64,000 bases of DNA from Candidatus Coprovivens excrementavium (GTDB taxonomy: Bacteria > Bacillota_I > Bacilli_A > RF39 > UBA660): contig CALVVU010000004.1 of assembly GCA_944363975.1 (NCBI GenBank), positions 174,118 through 238,117 on the forward strand. Reading direction: 5' to 3'. Both the position numbers and the translations under genes were made by a program. Positions within the stretch are counted from its first letter, which is position 1; every line of letters begins with the position of its first letter. The notes below the pieces were generated by a model that did no database searches, had not been told where the DNA came from, and worked only from the letters and a program-made list of their open reading frames with translations. This document shows, one piece after another, positions 45,781 through 54,499 of the stretch.

Positions 45781-48700
45781 CAATAATAATTTTTTACCAT
45801 CCATTTCATACTCTAATTTATACAATTTTCCAAGTATTCGATAAACATGATTAAGATCTTTTCCATTCATAAATTCTCTTTCTTTAATATCATATTCCCT
45901 CATAAACCAAATTCTAGTTTCTTTATTTAGTTCAGTATAATATTTCGTTAACAATTTAATTACCTTAAATCTATCTAGTCTATTCGGAATTATAAAGTCA
46001 GCTCTTTTATCACGAATTAAATCATATAATATATTTTGATTTATTCTTGAACTACTTCCTCCTAAACTTTTATTATTTTTTTCTCTATTCAAATATCTTA
46101 TATAATATAAACGATACAAACTATTCATTTCACTACAATGTTTATCAAAATATTCTTGTATTTCTTCAAAAGAAAAACTATTTTCTTTTCGAATTCCATC
46201 CCTATACTTACATACTGCCAACATTAACATATTAGCCGTTTTATTAACTACTGAACTATTAAATTCTAAATTTAATCTTTTAATTATTTCAGGAATAGTT
46301 AAATTTAACTCTTCTCCCATCCCATGATATAAATCAAAAATAGCAATAGCTTTTGAAATATCTCCATAAAATGGTAAATCTTTATTATTTTTAACTTTCA
46401 TATAATAGTCAAAATCAAATTTTTTAGTTTGTGGATTATTTAATAGATCTAAAAGATATACCTTTATATTTACAACTACAAGAGCCATTCTATCAAAACT
46501 AACTCCGTACTTATTAGCTATTTGAATTACTGATAATTTATCTTTATAATACATCTCTATTATTTTTCTGTCATTCAAACCAAAATATTTTAAATTAGGT
46601 TCAATATCATCTTCATAATCAATAATTCCTTCAATCTCTCCATTTTGATATTTAAAAATATTAACAATAGCTCTAATATATCTTCTTAATAAACTCCCTT
46701 TACCTTCTTGATAAACATTTACTAATTCATCAAACGTCTTATAAGAAAAACCATTTAACTCGAATAAATAACAAATTATATCTCTTTCTTTACTAGATAT
46801 TGGTAAATGTTTATCTTCTAATAATTTAGCTAATTTATCTCTCTTAATATATAAATAATCAGGAGTATCAATACCACATTTAACACCTTTTAATTTTCTT
46901 AAACATTCCCTATGTAAATGATAAAATCCATTTTTATTAATACTCATTAAACTGCATATTTCAGAAGAAGAATACTCTTTGCCATCTGCATTTTTATGTT
47001 TCTTAATACCATAATAATAACATAAAAACTCTTTTTCCATTTCTGATAAGATACTTTCGCTAGGATGTTTAGAAACTTCTTGTTCAATATCTTCCTTAGA
47101 AATAGTAATATCTCTTATTCTATAATTATAATACATAACATTAAAATGTCTTACATAACGATTTAACGCATTTTTAGTAATACCAACTTTTATAGCTATT
47201 TCCTCATTACTCAAACATTCTATAATCTTTAATATAATAACTTTTCTTTCTTCTTCCTCAATATTATATAAATTAAAATAATCATTCAATTCATCAATAT
47301 CAATTTTCACTGCTTTGATTATTCCGAAACGATAATTATCTATTCTTCTAATTCCATCTGTTACTATATTAGAAACTCTAACTCTTGTAACATTCATTTT
47401 CTTAGCTATCTCTTCATAACTCCAATTATCAATTAAAAATAAATGTAAAACTTCTCTTGTTTCAGGTGTAAACTCATATAGTTTATTATCAATATAAGGA
47501 ATATAAAGTTCTTTATTAATATCTAATTTATTATTTAATCCTCTATACATCATAATAGCTGCATCACGAGCTCTACTTATCACATCATGCACTTTTATAT
47601 AATCAATTCCATATTTACAAGCAATCTCTTGTATACCAAGTTTTTTTCCGTTTATACCATAATATAAATCTAGCAAATCTAATCTCTCTTTATTAAATTT
47701 ATCTTTATATTTTTCCCTAAAAATAAGATATTCCTTCTTAGTAAAATTTCCATCTGCAAAACGATATATATTATAATATAAACGCTCTAAACGATCAATT
47801 AAATAATAATACCTATTATATAAAGATTTCCTTGTCCCATTATATTTAAATTCTTTTTCATCTCTTACCTTAAAAAAATAACATTCTAAAAATAATACTT
47901 GTTCATCCGTAAAATCTTCTCTATTATTTAAATACACCTTCCACAGTTTACTTAAATTAAGATTCGTATTTTTCTTTTTATAACCTAAAACTGTCAAATT
48001 AAGATCGCAAAAAGCATCCTCTAATGTACAATTAGTGTCTTTACTTATCCCAAAAAATCTTCTTAACAACAATCTCTCTTTTTTACTAAAAGAATCTTTA
48101 TATAAATTTATTTTTTCATCTATTTCTGCAAAATCTAAAGAAAGATATTTATCTTTAAGAACTAGATAATCATAAGTTATATCATCACCTAAATAAATAC
48201 TAAATATTTTAGTTCCATATTTTTTACTTACCTCTAATTTAAATCTTTGAAAAGACTCAATATCATTAAATTTATCTCTTAATTTTAAACTCAAGGTTTT
48301 ATTAACATAATTAAATTTATCTAAAGACCAACCCAAATATTCACTCAATTCACTACTATTAAATTTATACTTACCAAAAGTATAAAGATATAATAAATCT
48401 AATTCATCTTTACTTAAATATTCTCTAATATAAAAATACTTAACAATACCATTTGGTTCAATTGGTTTAACACTTAACTTATTATATAAATTTCCATTCT
48501 TAACTTTTATTTGTTGTACTCTTTTTCTAAATTTTATAGAATCTTTTTCCAAATAAGGTTTTATTTTATTTAAAGCCCTAGATTCAATTTGTCTTATTCT
48601 TTCTTTGGTTACAAAAAATTTATTACCTAATTCATCTAAAGACTTTTGTTCTGCACTTAAAAGACGATAATAAATCACATAATATTCCAATGGTGAAAGA

Positions 48701-49395
48701 ACATCTTTCAAAACAACAAATAACTGTTCTTCAGCCATTTGATTCTCTACATCAACATAACTATCATCGCTTAAAGGAATAAAATCCCCAAACTCTGCTT
48801 CTTCATCTTCTTTAACTTTACTATTAATACTAACAGTTACCGTCGAATCGTTCTTTCTTATTGCCAATAAATCGTTTAAAGTTAAGCCCAATTTTTGACA
48901 AATTTCTTCGTCAGTCGGAATTTCTTTTCCCATCTTTTCTAAACTACTAAGAAATTTAAGATATTTATTTTTCTTTTCAATAAAATGAATTGGCTTTCTT
49001 ATTTCTTTTTCTTGATTATCAATGCCTCTCGTAATTGCTTGTTTAATCCACCATATTGCGTAATTAGAAAAAGAACTAATTTCCGGGTCATAACTTTCAA
49101 TAGCTCTTATAAGTCCTATATTACCCTCTTGAATAATATCTAAAATATTCATATGAGTTATTCTATTGCGATACCTATAAGCAACATTAACAACTAGTCT
49201 TAAATTGCCTTTTATCATCATCTCACGTGCTTTAATATCACCATTTTTATATTTAACTATTAGATCTTTATTAACTTGGGCGTTATTTACAGGATATCTC
49301 ATTATTTCTTTTAAATACATTGAAACACTATTTTCAGTAAAGTAATTAACTATCTCTTCATCAGTCGTTCTTTCAATATCTTCTCCATTGCCCAT
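45769..49395 (-). CDS. Giant sigma-70-family factor with long tail of region-4-like units
   Basis: 1,208 aa from the ATG at 49395, which follows AAGGTGG; a TTG five codons earlier is also in frame. Residues 1-290 are a complete primary-type sigma core. Region 1.2 is SVSMYLKEIMRYP (24-36). Region 2 includes GNLRLVVNVAYRYRNR (63-78), the core-binding DIIQEGNIGLIRAIE and the -10-reading FSNYAIWWIKQAITR. Region 3 is about 140-215. Region 4 is LSPLEYYVIYYRLLS then TKERIRQIESRALNKI (264-279), with the -35-contact residues kept. Sigma factors normally stop here. A further 900 residues follow, made of about ten or eleven degenerate units that look like region 4.1 plus HTH, for example NKERLDLLDLYYGINGKKLG, TPETREVLHLFLIDNWSYEE, EEEERKVIILKIIECLSNEE, EMEKEFLCYYYGIKK and LNDRKIIEMYYKDKLSVIQI. 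The main RpoD must be elsewhere. Role unknown. Confidence 0.85.
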   Translation of the reverse strand: MGNGEDIERTTDEEIVNYFTENSVSMYLKEIMRYPVNNAQVNKDLIVKYKNGDIKAREMMIKGNLRLVVNVAYRYRNRITHMNILDIIQEGNIGLIRAIESYDPEISSFSNYAIWWIKQAITRGIDNQEKEIRKPIHFIEKKNKYLKFLSSLEKMGKEIPTDEEICQKLGLTLNDLLAIRKNDSTVTVSINSKVKEDEEAEFGDFIPLSDDSYVDVENQMAEEQLFVVLKDVLSPLEYYVIYYRLLSAEQKSLDELGNKFFVTKERIRQIESRALNKIKPYLEKDSIKFRKRVQQIKVKNGNLYNKLSVKPIEPNGIVKYFYIREYLSKDELDLLYLYTFGKYKFNSSELSEYLGWSLDKFNYVNKTLSLKLRDKFNDIESFQRFKLEVSKKYGTKIFSIYLGDDITYDYLVLKDKYLSLDFAEIDEKINLYKDSFSKKERLLLRRFFGISKDTNCTLEDAFCDLNLTVLGYKKKNTNLNLSKLWKVYLNNREDFTDEQVLFLECYFFKVRDEKEFKYNGTRKSLYNRYYYLIDRLERLYYNIYRFADGNFTKKEYLIFREKYKDKFNKERLDLLDLYYGINGKKLGIQEIACKYGIDYIKVHDVISRARDAAIMMYRGLNNKLDINKELYIPYIDNKLYEFTPETREVLHLFLIDNWSYEEIAKKMNVTRVRVSNIVTDGIRRIDNYRFGIIKAVKIDIDELNDYFNLYNIEEEERKVIILKIIECLSNEEIAIKVGITKNALNRYVRHFNVMYYNYRIRDITISKEDIEQEVSKHPSESILSEMEKEFLCYYYGIKKHKNADGKEYSSSEICSLMSINKNGFYHLHRECLRKLKGVKCGIDTPDYLYIKRDKLAKLLEDKHLPISSKERDIICYLFELNGFSYKTFDELVNVYQEGKGSLLRRYIRAIVNIFKYQNGEIEGIIDYEDDIEPNLKYFGLNDRKIIEMYYKDKLSVIQIANKYGVSFDRMALVVVNIKVYLLDLLNNPQTKKFDFDYYMKVKNNKDLPFYGDISKAIAIFDLYHGMGEELNLTIPEIIKRLNLEFNSSVVNKTANMLMLAVCKYRDGIRKENSFSFEEIQEYFDKHCSEMNSLYRLYYIRYLNREKNNKSLGGSSSRINQNILYDLIRDKRADFIIPNRLDRFKVIKLLTKYYTELNKETRIWFMREYDIKEREFMNGKDLNHVYRILGKLYKLEYEMDGKKLLLKKD

Positions 49396-49412
49396 AAAAA
49401 CCACCTTCAATT

Positions 49413-49421
49413 ATTATATCA
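49413..49421 (-). promoter_or_regulatory. Possible extended -10 promoter of the giant sigma gene
   Basis: TGATATAAT on the minus strand lies just after the terminator of the upstream gene. The expected start point would leave only about ten untranslated bases, including AAGGTGG. No good -35 at 17 bases is seen, as expected for extended -10 promoters. AT richness makes chance possible. Confidence 0.4.
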
Positions 49422-49453
49422 AAAAAAGAAAAGTTTTATTTCAAAACTTTTCT
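49421..49453 (-). terminator. Terminator between the metallopeptidase and sigma genes
   Basis: AAGAAAAGTTTT, ATTTC loop, AAAACTTTTCTT, then seven T residues on the minus strand. Confidence 0.85.
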
Positions 49454-50296
49454 TATTTTTCCTAGCTCCTCATTAAATATATAATCACTATTTTTATGAT
49501 ATAATCCTAAATTAACTAATAAATCCAATGTACTCATCTCTTTATTTAACACTTTTCTAACTAACTCTAAAATCATCTTAGGATTATCTTTATACATATT
49601 AAATAATACTAAAGCGTAATAAAAACTATTTAAATATTCACCACTTCTACTTTGAATTACTTTATATAAATCTTTATCAGTCATACTTTTTTTCATATGT
49701 AAAGAAACATTATTATAAGTTTCTCTTTCAATGTTTAACAAAAACATTCTAATATTCAAAAATTCCTTTTTACGATTATCATTCTCTATTTGAACTAATT
49801 CATAAAATAATGGAATAACATCACTTAAAGAAGTGATTAATACATACTCATTATAATTAACTTCTTTTAATCCATGAATAAACTCGTGTGTTAAAAATAT
49901 ATCTGCTGTAACTTCATCCATCATCTGTGGAATTTTAAAATGTTCAACTTTTCCTGATTCTTGATCTACTTTCATTGTTTCTTCATCAGCATTAAAAACA
50001 ACATGAGTAGCAAAAGAATGTTGAAAGGAATTTATCGGTAAAAACTTAACTAAAGAAAAACGATACGCTGAAAGCGCAATATCATTACCAAAAAGTTCCA
50101 TATTCTTAACACTATTATGAAAAACATCAGATAAAGTAACAGTTTTTCCGCAAGTTATTGCTCCAGTTTTAACGTTTACCAAACTTCTAGCTACAAAGCT
50201 AGCTATTCTTTTATCTCCCGAATTTAAATAATTTATACCTAAAGCATCAAAAACCTTCTTTTCTTTTAATACCTGACTCTTAATTATCTTATCCAT
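49436..50296 (-). CDS. Cytosolic HExxH zinc-metallopeptidase-like protein
   Basis: 286 aa without signal peptide or TM. Zinc motif THEFIHGLKE (136-145) is followed about 25 residues later by VIPLFYELVQIE, where Glu166 could be the third ligand, an arrangement like gluzincins such as the M3 oligopeptidases. Flanking sequence does not match a named family that I recognise, so substrate is unknown. GAGGGGG precedes the ATG. It lies between obg and the giant sigma gene and ends in its own terminator, so linkage with the sigma factor is only positional. Confidence 0.6.
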   Translation of the reverse strand: MDKIIKSQVLKEKKVFDALGINYLNSGDKRIASFVARSLVNVKTGAITCGKTVTLSDVFHNSVKNMELFGNDIALSAYRFSLVKFLPINSFQHSFATHVVFNADEETMKVDQESGKVEHFKIPQMMDEVTADIFLTHEFIHGLKEVNYNEYVLITSLSDVIPLFYELVQIENDNRKKEFLNIRMFLLNIERETYNNVSLHMKKSMTDKDLYKVIQSRSGEYLNSFYYALVLFNMYKDNPKMILELVRKVLNKEMSTLDLLVNLGLYHKNSDYIFNEELGKIRKVLK

Positions 50297-50358
50297 TTAA
50301 CCCCCTCTTTTCCACTTCTTAATTATATTACAATAAAATAATAATATCAAATTCAACT

Positions 50359-50382
50359 AAAAAGAATAGCTTAACTATTCTT
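50359..50382 (-). terminator. Terminator after obg
   Basis: AAGAATAG, CTTAA loop, CTATTCTT, followed by TTTT on the minus strand; it includes the obg 3' end. Confidence 0.75.
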
Positions 50383-51652
50383 TAAACGTAAACATATAAT
50401 CTAAAATTTGAACATCATCACCACGTTTTGCCCCAAGCTTTTCAAGTTCATCTTCAACACCCATTCCACGTAATTTACGTGCAAAACGATTAACTGATTC
50501 ATCTTCTTGAAATTTAGTCATTTTTAATAATTTTTCTATTTCTTCACCTTTTAAAATCCATACTCCACTATCATCCCTAGTAATTGTAAAAGGCTTTTCG
50601 TTTGTAAACTTATAAATAACATGACCTTCATATTTACTATCATCATATAATGGTTCTAATTCAGCTTCATCTAACATATCCGCTAATTTAATTATCATTT
50701 CATCTAAACCAGTTTGATTCATTGCCGAAACACAAACAACTTCCAAGTCTGGAAACTTTTCTTTAAATTTTTTCAGATTATCTTCTGCATCTGGTAAATC
50801 CATTTTATTAGCAATTATCAACTCTGGCTTACGACCTAGTTTATCATCATATTGACATATTTCATTACGTATTGTTTTATAATCTTCTATTGGATTACGA
50901 CCTTCAAATGCTCCCATATCAATTACATGTCCTATTACTCTTGTACGCATTGCATGTTTTAAGAATTTTTCACCTAATCCTGCACCATTAGAAGCGCCTT
51001 CAATTAATCCAGGTAAATCAGCCATAACAAACACTCGTTGATCTTTTAATTTAACAACACCTAAATTAGGACTTAAAGTTGTAAAATGATAAGCAGCAAT
51101 CTTTGGATTAGCTCCACTTATTAAAGATAAAATTGTACTCTTACCAACAGAAGGCATACCAACCAAGCCAACGTCTGCTAATACTTTTAATTCACATTTT
51201 ACAACTCTTTCTTCTCCAGGTTCACCATATTCGCTCATTTTTGGCGCTGGCTCTTCTTGAGTCGCAAAAGCTTTATTTCCTCTTCCACCTCTTCCACCAC
51301 GACAAACAATGAAACGCTCTCCATCATGAACTAAATCACAGATTACTAAACCTGTATCGGCGTCAATTAAAGTTGTTCCCTCTGGCACTTTAACAATAAC
51401 ATCGGAAGCATTAGCTCCGTGCATATTGCTACCTTTTCCATTTACACCTTTATCACCTTTAATAATCTTTTTATATTTTAAATCAACTAATGTTTTTAAT
51501 CCTTTTTCAACTTGAAAAACAATATCAGCACCTTTACCACCATTACCACCATTAGGACCGCCTAATGGTACAAATTTTTCACGCCTAAAAGATGTGCATC
51601 CATCTCCACCTTTTCCAGCAATTAATTTTATAGTGACTTCATCAACAAACAT
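50375..51652 (-). CDS. obg: GTPase Obg (CgtA), ribosome-assembly factor
   Basis: 425 aa. Glycine-rich Obg fold at the N-terminus (GGKGGDGCTSFRREKFVPLG, GGRGGRGN), the G domain with VGMPSVGKSTILS (G1), DLPGLIEG (G3) and ANKMDLP (G4), and a C-terminal OCT domain (DSGVWILKGEEIEKLL...). It acts in 50S maturation and links GTP levels to stress and, in Bacillus, to sporulation onset. In Bacillus spo0B lies between rpmA and obg; that gene is absent here, and obg follows rpmA after a terminator. Confidence 0.97.
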   Translation of the reverse strand: MFVDEVTIKLIAGKGGDGCTSFRREKFVPLGGPNGGNGGKGADIVFQVEKGLKTLVDLKYKKIIKGDKGVNGKGSNMHGANASDVIVKVPEGTTLIDADTGLVICDLVHDGERFIVCRGGRGGRGNKAFATQEEPAPKMSEYGEPGEERVVKCELKVLADVGLVGMPSVGKSTILSLISGANPKIAAYHFTTLSPNLGVVKLKDQRVFVMADLPGLIEGASNGAGLGEKFLKHAMRTRVIGHVIDMGAFEGRNPIEDYKTIRNEICQYDDKLGRKPELIIANKMDLPDAEDNLKKFKEKFPDLEVVCVSAMNQTGLDEMIIKLADMLDEAELEPLYDDSKYEGHVIYKFTNEKPFTITRDDSGVWILKGEEIEKLLKMTKFQEDESVNRFARKLRGMGVEDELEKLGAKRGDDVQILDYMFTFKE

Positions 51653-51679
51653 CGAATCACCCCTCTTTTTAATTGTATC

Positions 51680-51709
51680 ATAAATAAAAGACCTATTAAA
51701 AGGTCTTTT
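51680..51709 (-). terminator. Terminator after rpmA
   Basis: AAAAGACCT, loop, AGGTCTTTT followed by ATTTATG on the minus strand. Nine-base stem but short T-run, so possibly partial. Confidence 0.65.
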
Positions 51710-51714
51710 ATAAA

Positions 51715-52002
51715 CTAAGCTTCGTAAACACTAACTTTTTTCTTGTCTCTTCCTAGTCTTTCATATTTAACTACACCAGAAACTTTTGCGAATAAAGTAT
51801 GATCTTTACCCATTCCAACATTTACACCTGGATAAATCTTAGTTCCTCTTTGACGGTATAATATACTTCCAGCACTAACAGTTTGTCCATCAGCTGCTTT
51901 CGCACCTAATCTACGACCTCTAGAATCTCTACCGTTTTGAGTAGAACCTTGAGCTTTAACGTGAGCAAATAATTGGATATTTAAACTTAAAAATTTCATC
52001 AT
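51715..52002 (-). CDS. rpmA: Ribosomal protein bL27 with Prp-cleaved N-terminal extension
   Basis: 95 aa. The L27 core is evident ([32 protein letters not shown]). The N-terminus [13 protein letters not shown] precedes HVKAQGS, matching the Firmicute extension (xLxLQxFA) that must be removed by the Prp protease before L27 can act at the peptidyl transferase centre. The protease gene lies directly upstream. Part of rplU-prp-rpmA. Confidence 0.96.
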   Translation of the reverse strand: MMKFLSLNIQLFAHVKAQGSTQNGRDSRGRRLGAKAADGQTVSAGSILYRQRGTKIYPGVNVGMGKDHTLFAKVSGVVKYERLGRDKKKVSVYEA

Positions 52003-52311
52003 TTAAACCTCATTTCTAATCTCAATATTCTTTGGATACTGACAACTTAATTCCTCAAGCATTCTAACTAGATTATCTAAAAGCTTATTATTAACTTCAG
52101 TATCTTTTAAAACTCTAATTTTCAATAAACCAGTTTTTTCCTCATAATCAATTGTCTCTTCTAAAGCTATAATATTATTAATTGTTGTAATCGCCATTGT
52201 ACTAACAGCAGCACAAACTATATCTTTACCATTAATATCATAACCTGCATGACCCTTAATTATAATTTCATAAACTTTTTTATTTTTTACTTTAACATTA
52301 ACTTTAATCAT
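52003..52311 (-). CDS. prp: Ribosomal-processing cysteine protease Prp
   Basis: 102 aa (formerly YsxB). Catalytic His in IKGHAGYDINGKDIVC and Cys directly after in IVCAAVSTMA, with the usual 11-residue gap. It cleaves the N-terminal extension of bL27 after the FA dipeptide. It lies between rplU and rpmA as in other Firmicutes, with two-base and adjacent spacing. Confidence 0.95.
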   Translation of the reverse strand: MIKVNVKVKNKKVYEIIIKGHAGYDINGKDIVCAAVSTMAITTINNIIALEETIDYEEKTGLLKIRVLKDTEVNNKLLDNLVRMLEELSCQYPKNIEIRNEV

Positions 52312-52313
52312 AA

Positions 52314-52613
52314 TTATTTAACAATTTTCTTAACAGTTAACTTAGTATATGGTTGTCTATGTCCTTTTCTTTTACGGAATTTTTTCTTAGGTCTGTATTT
52401 AAAAACAATAACCTTTTTTTGTTTACCTTGTTTCTCTACAGAACAAACAACTTTTGCACCTTCAACAACAGGAGTTCCTGCAACACCATCTACATATAAT
52501 ACCTCAGTAAATTCAACATCTTTACCTACTTCAGCATCTAATTTTTCAACATAGATTGTATCTCCTTCAGAAACATAATATTGTTTTCCGCCAGTCACAA
52601 ATACAGCTTTCAT
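52314..52613 (-). CDS. rplU: Ribosomal protein bL21
   Basis: 99 aa. Typical start [18 protein letters not shown] and end [20 protein letters not shown]. Binds 23S rRNA. The ATG at 52613 is placed six bases after AAGGAGGT; another ATG two codons upstream directly abuts the ribosome site. First gene of the rplU-prp-rpmA unit, which has a strong promoter and a leader of about 95 bases. Confidence 0.96.
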   Translation of the reverse strand: MKAVFVTGGKQYYVSEGDTIYVEKLDAEVGKDVEFTEVLYVDGVAGTPVVEGAKVVCSVEKQGKQKKVIVFKYRPKKKFRKRKGHRQPYTKLTVKKIVK

Positions 52614-52710
52614 CTTCATACCTCCTTATAAATTTTAAGACGCGCCCTTAAGGTGACCTAAGTACTTAAACCTTTTTAGTGCGGTTTTGATGATTAGCTC
52701 CTTCAAAACA
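52614..52710 (-). promoter_or_regulatory. Likely L21 leader (cis-regulatory 5' UTR)
   Basis: About 95 transcribed bases between the promoter and rplU, with a local hairpin built on CTTAGG and CCTTAAG. The pocket is richer in G/C than its surroundings (GGGCGCGTC, AACCGCAC). Position and size fit the ribosomal L21 leader of Firmicutes, thought to mediate autoregulation. Structure not verified. Confidence 0.6.
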
Positions 52711-52716
52711 ACTAAG

Positions 52717-52745
52717 ATTATAACAAAGAACCATAATAAAGTCAA
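52717..52745 (-). promoter_or_regulatory. Sigma-A-type promoter of rplU-prp-rpmA
   Basis: TTGACT, 17-base spacer, TATAAT on the minus strand: the closest match to consensus in the window. Confidence 0.85.
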
Positions 52746-52781
52746 ACAAATTTATCCATTTTATTCTCCTATATCTAACTA

Positions 52782-53546
52782 TCACTTAAAATAATACAAT
52801 CTAAGATAATCTTTCTCATTAAGATACTTCCCACCAATATCAAAAAAATAATATTTATCAATTCTCATCTTTTTAATATCTAAATAATTACTTATTATTT
52901 CATTATAATAATGATTATATAAGACCCTCTCTAAATAAAATTTATTAATTACATATTTACTTTCTTTTATAACCTCATACAACTTAAATATTAAAAATAC
53001 ATAAAGAACCAAATCATTAACTTTATAAACAAAATTAAAGCCAATAAATAAAAATAAACTTATTATACCTAGAACAATCATCATTATATAACTATCTCTA
53101 TAAGCCAAATACTTACTCAATATAGCAAAAATAAACTTACTTCCATCTAGAGGAATAATAGGTAAAATATTAAAAATAATAATTCTAATATTATATAAAG
53201 TAAATAAACTATAAGTACTACTAACTATAAAATCAAAATTATATAATATTAAAAAAAATACTCCTAAAATAACTTGAAAAAATATTCCTCCTAAACTTAT
53301 AAGAACATCTTTATATATTCTTTCATGCAACTTCTTATTTACATACGTTACTCCTCCAAAAGGAAATATTGTAATTTTCTGAATTTTAATTTTAAACAAT
53401 ATAAAGAAAAATACATGACCCATTTCATGTATTAATACAATAAGCAAAATTAAAGATATATTTTTTATATATCCAGCAAATAAAGCTAAAATAATTAATA
53501 AATAAGTAGTACAATCAATTTTAACTTTCTTCAAAATATTCTTCAT
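52782..53546 (-). CDS. spoIVFB: SpoIVFB-like intramembrane M50 metalloprotease
   Basis: 254 aa with about six TM helices. Zinc site HEMGHVFF (HExxH) lies in an early helix and the third ligand in PIIPLDGSKF (the N/LDG motif). In Bacillus SpoIVFB cleaves pro-sigma-K in the spore mother cell. The gene follows a SpoIVFA-like gene and precedes rplU, exactly the Bacillus order, which is why SpoIVFB is preferred over a generic M50 protease. No cystathionine-beta-synthase domain is visible at the C-terminus, which instead carries a charged tail. Confidence 0.85.
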   Translation of the reverse strand: MKNILKKVKIDCTTYLLIILALFAGYIKNISLILLIVLIHEMGHVFFFILFKIKIQKITIFPFGGVTYVNKKLHERIYKDVLISLGGIFFQVILGVFFLILYNFDFIVSSTYSLFTLYNIRIIIFNILPIIPLDGSKFIFAILSKYLAYRDSYIMMIVLGIISLFLFIGFNFVYKVNDLVLYVFLIFKLYEVIKESKYVINKFYLERVLYNHYYNEIISNYLDIKKMRIDKYYFFDIGGKYLNEKDYLRLYYFK

Positions 53547-54102
53547 ATTTTAATTTATTCCCATCCTCTACAATAGTCAATTTTATTTCTTCACCATTAC
53601 TAATTCCTAAAATATCTCCTTTACTTACATAATCATATAAACTGTACTCTGTTATTAAAACATTTGAGTACCATAAATCAACCCCATCATTTCCTTGTAC
53701 AATTACCGTATTACCTAAATTATCTTTTTCTCCTATATAAACAATAATTCCAGGTTGTAAAAAATCAATAACATAATCTTTTCCAACCTTAATCATATAT
53801 ATTCCTTCTTCTTCCGTTCGTGGCAATTGCTCTATACTCGATTCTTCATTAACAACCAAAGAAGTTTTTTTATCACTCATACTTCCAATGTACTTATCAT
53901 AAAACTTATGTATATTACTAAATTTAATATCTTTCTCTAAAATAGTATCTTTTAAATAATCTTTAAATTCTAAATTCAAATTAGAAACTATTAAACATAA
54001 TAAAAGAATAATAATAGATAGTAACAATTTAGTGATCCAAGATTTATCAATCTTTTTTTTATTTTTCTCAATTATCTTTCGGTAATACTTGCTATCTTTC
54101 AT
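53521..54102 (-). CDS. spoIVFA: SpoIVFA-like protein (degenerate M23 domain)
   Basis: 193 aa from the ATG at 54102 (GGTGAG upstream). A basic cytosolic start, one TM helix (LLLSIIILLLCLIVSNL), a helical stem and a C-terminal LytM/M23-like beta domain (DFLQPGIIVYIGEKDNLGNTVIVQ, YVSKGDILGISN) with no catalytic His/Asp set. Bacillus SpoIVFA has this architecture and restrains SpoIVFB. The 26-base overlap with spoIVFB supports equimolar expression. It lies just after mreD; minCD, present between them in Bacillus, are absent. Confidence 0.8.
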   Translation of the reverse strand: MKDSKYYRKIIEKNKKKIDKSWITKLLLSIIILLLCLIVSNLNLEFKDYLKDTILEKDIKFSNIHKFYDKYIGSMSDKKTSLVVNEESSIEQLPRTEEEGIYMIKVGKDYVIDFLQPGIIVYIGEKDNLGNTVIVQGNDGVDLWYSNVLITEYSLYDYVSKGDILGISNGEEIKLTIVEDGNKLKYEEYFEES

Positions 54103-54130
54103 TATCTCACCAATAAATAATATGAAAAAA

Positions 54131-54499
54131 CTATCCAAATAATACTTTAATTACTTTTAAATAAATAACTTGTAACCCTAGTCCAAAAATAAAATCCCAT
54201 AAATAATAATTACCAACATATCCAAACATTAAATAAGTAAAATTAAAAAATACTACATATACTAAAATATTTACTCCTAAACGATATCTTTTTTTTATTT
54301 TTATAATCTTCAAAATAAAATAAAAACTCAACAACAAAACCAAATACAAAAACCACCTTCTAAATAAAATATCTAAAATAATTCCAACTACAATAACATA
54401 AAATATTTTATTTTTATCAATATTCCCAATTATAAAATAAGAATTTATAGGTAAAAAAAGGTTTATCAAAAAATCTAATATCAAACCAATATAAATCAT
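54131..54499 (-). CDS. mreD: MreD-like rod-shape membrane protein
   Basis: 122 aa, about four or five TM helices: LILDFLINLFLPINSYFII, VIVVGIILDILF, LYLVLLLSFYFIL and others. Sequence conservation in MreD is low, so size, hydrophobicity and place after mreC decide. It is shorter than the usual 160-170 aa. Overlaps mreC by one base. Confidence 0.75.
   Translation of the reverse strand: MIYIGLILDFLINLFLPINSYFIIGNIDKNKIFYVIVVGIILDILFRRWFLYLVLLLSFYFILKIIKIKKRYRLGVNILVYVVFFNFTYLMFGYVGNYYLWDFIFGLGLQVIYLKVIKVLFG

Noticed and set aside
45769..49395. The giant sigma gene as an assembly fusion of two genes
   Set aside because: The frame is open throughout, the same Lys/Tyr/Ile-rich style continues across the junction near residue 290, and there is no internal ribosome site with a plausible second start there; relatives would still need checking.
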